The notes below the pieces were generated by a model. The model searched no databases, had not been told where the DNA came from, and was given only the letters and a program-made list of their open reading frames with translations. Position numbers and translations under genes: made by a program. Positions 59,733 through 64,000 of a DNA stretch of 64,000 bases are shown here, piece after piece. Position 1 is the first letter of the stretch. Each line of letters starts with the position of its first letter. The stretch lies in NCBI RefSeq assembly GCF_003287355.1, contig NZ_QMIM01000018.1, positions 36,624 to 100,623 on the forward strand, given 5' to 3'. The DNA is from Halorubrum sp. 48-1-W (GTDB lineage: Archaea > Halobacteriota > Halobacteria > Halobacteriales > Haloferacaceae).

Positions 59733-60227
59733 TCATCGGCGCTCCATGACCTCCGTGACTTCGCTTACGCCCTCGGCTTCCTCCTCGCGGATCGCCTCCA
59801 GGGTGTCGAGCAGCTCGGCGCGGTCGACCGAGAACTCGGCGTCCGAGCCTTCGATCGCCTCGATGAGGTCGTCGTAGAACTTGTAGGCGGTCTCCTCGTT
59901 ACACAACTGGTCGTACAACACGCCGTCGAAGTCGTCAGGTTGCGTCCGCCCGTAGCGCGCGTCGACGAGGGATTCGATCTCGTCGAACGGGACGCTGTCG
60001 ACCCCGAGCCCCTCGATGATCTCCTCCAACCGCGAGCGGTGCTCCGCGGACTCCTCGGCGGCGTCCGAAAGCAACGTCTGGACCTCCTCGTCGAGCTCGT
60101 CGTCCAGGCTCCGGTAGTGGTGGTACGCCCGCGCCTCGACCACCTCCTCCAGGACGATCCCGATCTGTAGCAGTCTGGCGAGCTGGTCGTCGGAGGTTAT
60201 CCGCTGGCTGACGCTCACCTCGACCAC
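59733..60227 (-). CDS. Ferritin-like (rubrerythrin-type) protein
   Basis: 164 residues, all helical. Possible diiron ligands are the Glu and His pairs in IGIVLEEVVEARAYHHYRSL, AAEESAEHRSRLEEIIEGL and CNEETAYKFYDDLIEAIE, in the spacing of a four-helix ferritin-like bundle. There is no rubredoxin domain. Such proteins store or detoxify iron or peroxide. The dtxR-type gene lies 64 bp downstream on the same strand, which suggests a shared role in iron balance. I see no TTTAGG-CCTAAA operator before it. Confidence 0.75.
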   Translation of the reverse strand: MVEVSVSQRITSDDQLARLLQIGIVLEEVVEARAYHHYRSLDDELDEEVQTLLSDAAEESAEHRSRLEEIIEGLGVDSVPFDEIESLVDARYGRTQPDDFDGVLYDQLCNEETAYKFYDDLIEAIEGSDAEFSVDRAELLDTLEAIREEEAEGVSEVTEVMERR

Positions 60228-60373
60228 CCGTCGCCATTCGATACGCCCGTTCGCATACGTGTCACGTCGGGGCCTGCCCGACTTAAGCGGTTCCCTCGGT
60301 GCCCTTACCGGGAGCGGCTCCCTCGACGTTCCGCCGGGGATCGATTTATGCCCCCCACCCGAGGAGGACTCAC

Positions 60374-61714
60374 ATGGGCGTGTTCTACAAGTGGGGCGCC
60401 GGTCGGAACCCGGACCACCCCGAGATCGTCGACGCGTACGACTCGACGCTGGTGACGGCGGACGGGACGGAGATACTCGACGCGGCCGCGGGCGCTGCGG
60501 TCGTCAACCTCGGCCACTCGCTCGAGGGCGTCGGCGACGTCATGGCCGCACAGGCCGACCGCGTCGGCTACGTCTCCACCTCGCACTTCTCGACGCCGTC
60601 GGTGGAGTCCGTCGCCGAGAAACTCGCGGCGATGACGCCCGGGTCGCTAAACCACGCGTTCTTCGTCGACTCCGGCAGCGAGGCCGTCGAGTCGGCGATC
60701 AAGCTCGCCCGCGCGTACCACGTCGCCCGCGGGGAGCCGACCCGCGAGGCGGTGATCGGGCGCTGGAACGCCTACCACGGCGCGACGCTCGGCGCGCTCG
60801 CCGCCTCCGGCAACACCGGCCGTCGGACCGTCTACGACCCGCTCCTCCGGGACTGGCCGAAGATCGGCCCCGCGTACCCGTACCGCTGGGGTCACGAGGG
60901 GACCCCCGAGGAGCAGGCGGTCGCGGCTGCGAGGGAACTGGAACAGCTCGTTCGCCGGGAAGGCCCCGAGACGGTCGCCGCGTTCGTCGCCGAGCCCGTC
61001 GGCGGGGCGAGCATCCCCGCCACGCGTCCACACCCCGCCTACTACCGCGAGGTGCGCCGGATCTGTTCGGAGTACGGTCTCCTCTTCATCGCCGACGAGG
61101 TGATGGTCGGGTTCGGCCGGACCGGCGAGCCGTTCGCCTGCGAGGGGCTCGGCGTCGTCCCGGACCTCATGGCGCTCGGCAAGGGGCTCTCGGCGGGCTA
61201 CGCCCCGATCAGCGCGACGATGGCGAGCGACCGGGTCGTCGAGACGCTCGAGGCCAACGACCACCCCTTCCAGCACGGCCACACCTACAGCGGGAACCCG
61301 GTCTCGACGGTCGTGGCCGACCACGTGCTCGACCGCTACACCGAGGACCTGTTCGCGGCGGTCCGCCGGCGCGGTCGCCGGCTCGAGACCGCCCTCGAAC
61401 CGCTCACGGAAAGCCCGATCGTCGGCGAGCTCCGCCGTGTCGGCCTCCAGGTCGGCATCGAGTTCGTCGCCGACCGAGAGACGAGGGCGCCGTTCGACCC
61501 CGACGTCGGGGTCGCCCGCCGGGTCTACGACGACGCCCTCGCGAACGGGGTGTACACCTACCCCGGCGGGGGTAGCGTCGACGGGCAGGCCGGCGACCAC
61601 CTCATGCTCTCGCCGCCGTTCGTCGTCGACGACGACGCGATCGAGGCGATCGCCGACGCCGTCGTCTCGGCCGTGAACCGCGTCGCCGACGCGGAGGGAC
61701 GGCGGACGGTCTGA
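60374..61714 (+). CDS. Class III PLP-dependent aminotransferase
   Basis: 446 residues. FVDSGSEAVESAIKLAR is the cofactor-phosphate loop, RWNAYHGATLGALAASG the following ring-stacking motif, LFIADEVMVGFGRTG the Asp that holds the PLP nitrogen, and DLMALGKGLSAGYAPI carries the Schiff-base lysine. It resembles omega-amino acid, taurine or beta-alanine:pyruvate-type aminotransferases. The substrate cannot be told from sequence. The start at 60374 begins MGVFYKWG. It stands alone, with tandem 17-bp repeats past its end. Confidence 0.88.
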   Translation: MGVFYKWGAGRNPDHPEIVDAYDSTLVTADGTEILDAAAGAAVVNLGHSLEGVGDVMAAQADRVGYVSTSHFSTPSVESVAEKLAAMTPGSLNHAFFVDSGSEAVESAIKLARAYHVARGEPTREAVIGRWNAYHGATLGALAASGNTGRRTVYDPLLRDWPKIGPAYPYRWGHEGTPEEQAVAAARELEQLVRREGPETVAAFVAEPVGGASIPATRPHPAYYREVRRICSEYGLLFIADEVMVGFGRTGEPFACEGLGVVPDLMALGKGLSAGYAPISATMASDRVVETLEANDHPFQHGHTYSGNPVSTVVADHVLDRYTEDLFAAVRRRGRRLETALEPLTESPIVGELRRVGLQVGIEFVADRETRAPFDPDVGVARRVYDDALANGVYTYPGGGSVDGQAGDHLMLSPPFVVDDDAIEAIADAVVSAVNRVADAEGRRTV

Positions 61715-61747
61715 CGGGAGACGGGCCGTTCACGCGGCCGGTCGCGA

Positions 61748-61781
61748 AGCCCGCTCGAGGCGGTAGCCCGCTCGAGGCGGT
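61748..61781. repeat. 17-bp tandem repeat past the aminotransferase gene
   Basis: agcccgctcgaggcggt occurs twice head to tail, followed by the first six bases of a third copy. It starts 34 bp after the stop codon. Confidence 0.9.
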
Positions 61782-61972
61782 AGCCCGGCCGCGCGCGGAC
61801 TCGACGGGCACGGCGAGCGGAGCGATTCCGTGACCGAACCCGATCCGGACCGTGATCCCGACTCAACTCGCGTTAATTCGGGATAATTCGGGTGATAGGA
61901 CCACTAAACCGGACGAATTCGGATCGAACGCTTTCACGGTTTATCCCTCCGGAGCCGGGAGGTGGGGACGCG

Positions 61973-62365
61973 ATGAACGTGAAAACACTCGCGACGGTCG
62001 CGCTCGCCGTGACCGTCCTGATCGGTGGCGTGGGGGCGGTCGGTGCCGTCGCCCCCGCGGACGCACAGGCGAACGACGACGCGGCGGCCGGGGCGAACGC
62101 GCCCGCCGACGCGCCCGCTGACGCGGACGACGACGACGACAACTCCGAGACCGACGACAACGCCGAGGCCGCCGACGACGCCGGCGCCGCGGCGGACGGC
62201 AGTGCGTCCGCCGGCGAGCGTGGACCGCCGAGCGACCTGCCGGAGCAGGTGCCCGACCACGTGAGCCAGATCCACGAGCACGTCCAGTCGTTCCTCGACG
62301 GCGAGCTCGAGAACCTCGGCGACGCGGTGAGCGACGTCGCGTCGGACGACGCCGGCGACGCCTGA
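61973..62365 (+). CDS. Secreted acidic protein
   Basis: 130 residues. MNVKTLATVALAVTVLIGGVGAVGA then a small-residue cut region gives a Sec-type signal peptide. The mature part starts with an Ala/Asp-rich disordered tract (ADAPADADDDDDNSETDDNAE), then a short conserved-looking tail: PSDLPEQVPDHVSQIHEHVQSFLDGELENL. A Shine-Dalgarno-like gggaggtg stands 8 nt before the ATG, rare among the leaderless genes here, with a TATA-like ggtttatcc further up. It is probably released or loosely surface-bound. Function unknown. Confidence 0.75.
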   Translation: MNVKTLATVALAVTVLIGGVGAVGAVAPADAQANDDAAAGANAPADAPADADDDDDNSETDDNAEAADDAGAAADGSASAGERGPPSDLPEQVPDHVSQIHEHVQSFLDGELENLGDAVSDVASDDAGDA

Positions 62366-62512
62366 CGACGCCTACCGACGCGACCCACTCGCGGTAACAC
62401 TCCTTTCGTCGATCCTTCCCTTTTGATCGGTTCCAGTGTCGGCGTCGCGACTCGGCACCTGCGGTGTCGTTCGGCGAACGGATCGAAAAACGGGACCGCG
62501 TAGCGTCGACCG

Positions 62513-63739
62513 CTACTGGAGCCGTTCGAGGACGAGTTCCTCGACGTCCTCGCGGAACTCGTCGACCGCGATCTCCTCGAGGACTGGCACGAAGAAGCCC
62601 TCGACGAGCATGTTCCGCGCCGTCAGCGAGTCGATCGACCGGCTCTCCAGGTAGAACAGGTCTTCTGCGTCGACCTGTCCGACAGTCGCGGAGTGTGACG
62701 CCTCCGTGTCGTGGTTGTGGATGATCAGCTTCGGCGACGCGTCCGCCTCGGCGTCGTCCGACAGCATCAGCGTGTTCTCACGCTGGTAGCTCGAGGTGCT
62801 CCACGCGTCCCTGCCGACGTCCTGGACCCCCTCGTACACCGAGCGCGCCACGTCGTCGAGCACGCCGCGCGTGACGAGGTCGGCCGTGGTGTGTTCGGCC
62901 TGGTGCCAGACGCGCGCGTTGATGTCGAAGTGCTGGTCGTCGCTACCGAAGAACGTCCCGACGATCTGGCTCTCGGAGCCGTCGCCGTTCAGTTCGGTCT
63001 CGACGTCCGAACGCGTGAGCTTCGAGCCGAAGTTGCTCTCGATCCAGTCGATCGTGGCGTACGTGTCCGTGACACCGCGTTTCAGTGAGTAGGTGTAGGT
63101 GTCGTCGTCGAGGTTCTGAAGCGAGCCGAACTGGACGGTCGCGTTCTCGCCGCCGACGACCTCGACGAGGTTCGAGAAGTAGCGGTCCCCCTCGATTTCC
63201 GAGGCTGTGGCCTCGTCCCCCGACTCGATCGACTCGAGGATCGTCACTGACGACGACTCCTCGGCGACGACGAGCGTCTGGCTGAACAGCGACCGGGAGT
63301 TCATCTCCGCGCGCACCGTCACGTCCTCGACGTCGACGCCCTCGGGGACGTACACGAACGTCCCCGTGGTGAAGAGCGCCACCGACAGCGCCGTGAGGTA
63401 GTTGTGCTCGGGATCGAGCACGGTCCCGAAGTGCTCCTCGAGTACGTCGCCGTACTCGTCGAACGCCTCGGTGAAGGGGACGACGACGACCTCGTCGTCG
63501 CCGGCGGTCCGCTCCGTCGTGTCCGACTGGTTCAACGGGTCGACGAGCGCCTCGAAGTCCAGCGCCTCGAGGTCCGTCCAGCGCCGGCCGGGCGTCCGGA
63601 TCACGTCGGGAAGCTCCGCCGTCTCCAGCGCCTCGAGCGCGTTCAGACGAGTCTCGAGGAGCCACTCGGGCTCGTCGCGTTCCTCGGCGATGCGTCGTAC
63701 CGTGTCCTCCGAGAGGCTCTCGATTGCTTTCGTACTCAT
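62513..63739 (-). CDS. sufD: Fe-S cluster assembly protein SufD
   Basis: 408 residues. It forms the scaffold with SufB and the SufC ATPase for Fe-S cluster assembly. The beta-helix core is seen in LFTTGTFVYVPEGVDVEDVTVRAEM and SLFSQTLVVAEESSSVTILES. The conserved C-terminus SYQRENTLMLSDDAEADASPKLIIHNHDTEASHSATVGQVDAEDLFYLESR matches the SufBD family, including the His of EASHSATVG. It follows sufB by a single base, so they are one operon. The assignment as SufD rather than SufB rests on order, with sufB upstream. Confidence 0.92.
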   Translation of the reverse strand: MSTKAIESLSEDTVRRIAEERDEPEWLLETRLNALEALETAELPDVIRTPGRRWTDLEALDFEALVDPLNQSDTTERTAGDDEVVVVPFTEAFDEYGDVLEEHFGTVLDPEHNYLTALSVALFTTGTFVYVPEGVDVEDVTVRAEMNSRSLFSQTLVVAEESSSVTILESIESGDEATASEIEGDRYFSNLVEVVGGENATVQFGSLQNLDDDTYTYSLKRGVTDTYATIDWIESNFGSKLTRSDVETELNGDGSESQIVGTFFGSDDQHFDINARVWHQAEHTTADLVTRGVLDDVARSVYEGVQDVGRDAWSTSSYQRENTLMLSDDAEADASPKLIIHNHDTEASHSATVGQVDAEDLFYLESRSIDSLTARNMLVEGFFVPVLEEIAVDEFREDVEELVLERLQ

Positions 63740-63740
63740 G

Positions 63741-64000
63741 TTATCCGAGCGAACCCTCCATCTCGAGCTCGACGAGCCGGTTCAGCTCGACGGCGTACTC
63801 GATCGGCAGCTCCTCCGTGATCGGCTCGATGAACCCCGAGACGATCATCTGTTTGGCGTCGTCGTCGTCCAGCCCCCGCGACTGCAGGTAGAAGATGTCC
63901 TCGTCGCCGATCTTGCCGACGGTCGCCTCGTGGGCGACGTCGACCTTCGACTCGTTGATCTCCATGTACGGCATCGTGTCCGACGTCGACTCGTTGTCGA
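63741..64000 (-). CDS. sufB: Fe-S cluster assembly protein SufB (C-terminal part)
   Basis: The frame is open to the window edge, so only about the last 86 residues are seen. The motif KVDVAHEATVGKIGDEDIFYLQSRGL is the SufB C-terminal counterpart of the SufD sequence, with the His and the following acidic residue conserved. The protein ends in LEMEGSLG. The sufC ATPase gene, normally before sufB, would lie outside the window. Confidence 0.92.
   Translation of the reverse strand, partial: DNESTSDTMPYMEINESKVDVAHEATVGKIGDEDIFYLQSRGLDDDDAKQMIVSGFIEPITEELPIEYAVELNRLVELEMEGSLG

Noticed and set aside
1..64000. rRNA genes, intact insertion sequences, toxin-antitoxin or restriction-modification systems
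   Set aside because: I looked for their hallmark motifs (DDE transposases, methylase motifs, PIN or RelE-type pairs, rRNA conserved cores) and found none.

Overview
This window is chromosomal DNA of a halophilic archaeon. The evidence is the very high G+C, the strongly acidic predicted proteins (Asp/Glu-rich, Lys-poor), Tat-type lipoprotein signals, TATA boxes about 25-30 nt before start codons with almost no leader, and an archaeal gene set: doublet histone, RPA, aEF-1alpha, aEF-2, aRF1, Hel308, KEOPS Cgi121, PurO and the oapABC trio. Gene order resembles that I recall for Haloferax volcanii (azf, rpa2, histone and deacetylase close together; aef2, tuf and rpsJ close together). A Halorubrum-like member of the Haloferacales is the best guess, but this is inference.

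Layout. 0-7.3 kb: end of an azf-like glucose-6-phosphate dehydrogenase, a DUF309 protein, a cation/proton antiporter with a TrkA module, tRNA-Arg, an RPA-type ssDNA-binding protein, and a histone directly abutting a histone deacetylase-family gene. 7.4-15.3 kb: prephenate dehydratase, a Tat propeller lipoprotein coupled to an HtpX-like protease, a COG2108 radical-SAM protein, a Tat lipoprotein, a TatD-like hydrolase, and an Asp-box (BNR) repeat protein with a DoxX-like membrane protein. 15.5-20.5 kb: oapABC, an AT-rich island holding a 53-codon frame, aspartate kinase and threonine synthase. 20.5-31.2 kb: small zinc-ribbon and membrane proteins, upp, a CobW GTPase, an ArsA/Get3 ATPase, CstA, a cupin, small haloarchaeal proteins and purO. 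31.4-43 kb: tRNA-Gln, cgi121-hel308, ferredoxin, an ABM protein, KDPG aldolase, then aEF-2, ACT protein, homoserine dehydrogenase, aEF-1alpha and S10.

43-55 kb is the most distinctive part. Five copies of a 16-bp palindrome (TTTAGG-N4-CCTAAA), closely resembling the DtxR/IdeR iron box, stand before or between a flippase-like membrane protein, an RGP-type glycosyltransferase, a ferric-ion binding lipoprotein followed by a GT-C membrane glycosyltransferase, a GT2 glycosyltransferase, and a Tat GMC-oxidoreductase pair that is divergent from a ferric-ion ABC permease. No ABC ATPase is present. A DtxR-family regulator next to a ferritin-like gene lies at 59.2-60.2 kb. I read this as an iron-responsive block joining ferric uptake with lipid-linked sugar or cell-surface glycan chemistry. 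55-64 kb: a sugar epimerase, argS, aRF1, the dtxR/ferritin pair, a class III aminotransferase, a secreted acidic protein, and sufB (partial) with sufD.

The window is also rich in short tandem duplications at gene 3' ends, several of which copy the stop codon, and it holds two copies of a G+C-rich dispersed intergenic element. I see no rRNA genes, CRISPR array, intact insertion sequence or integrase.
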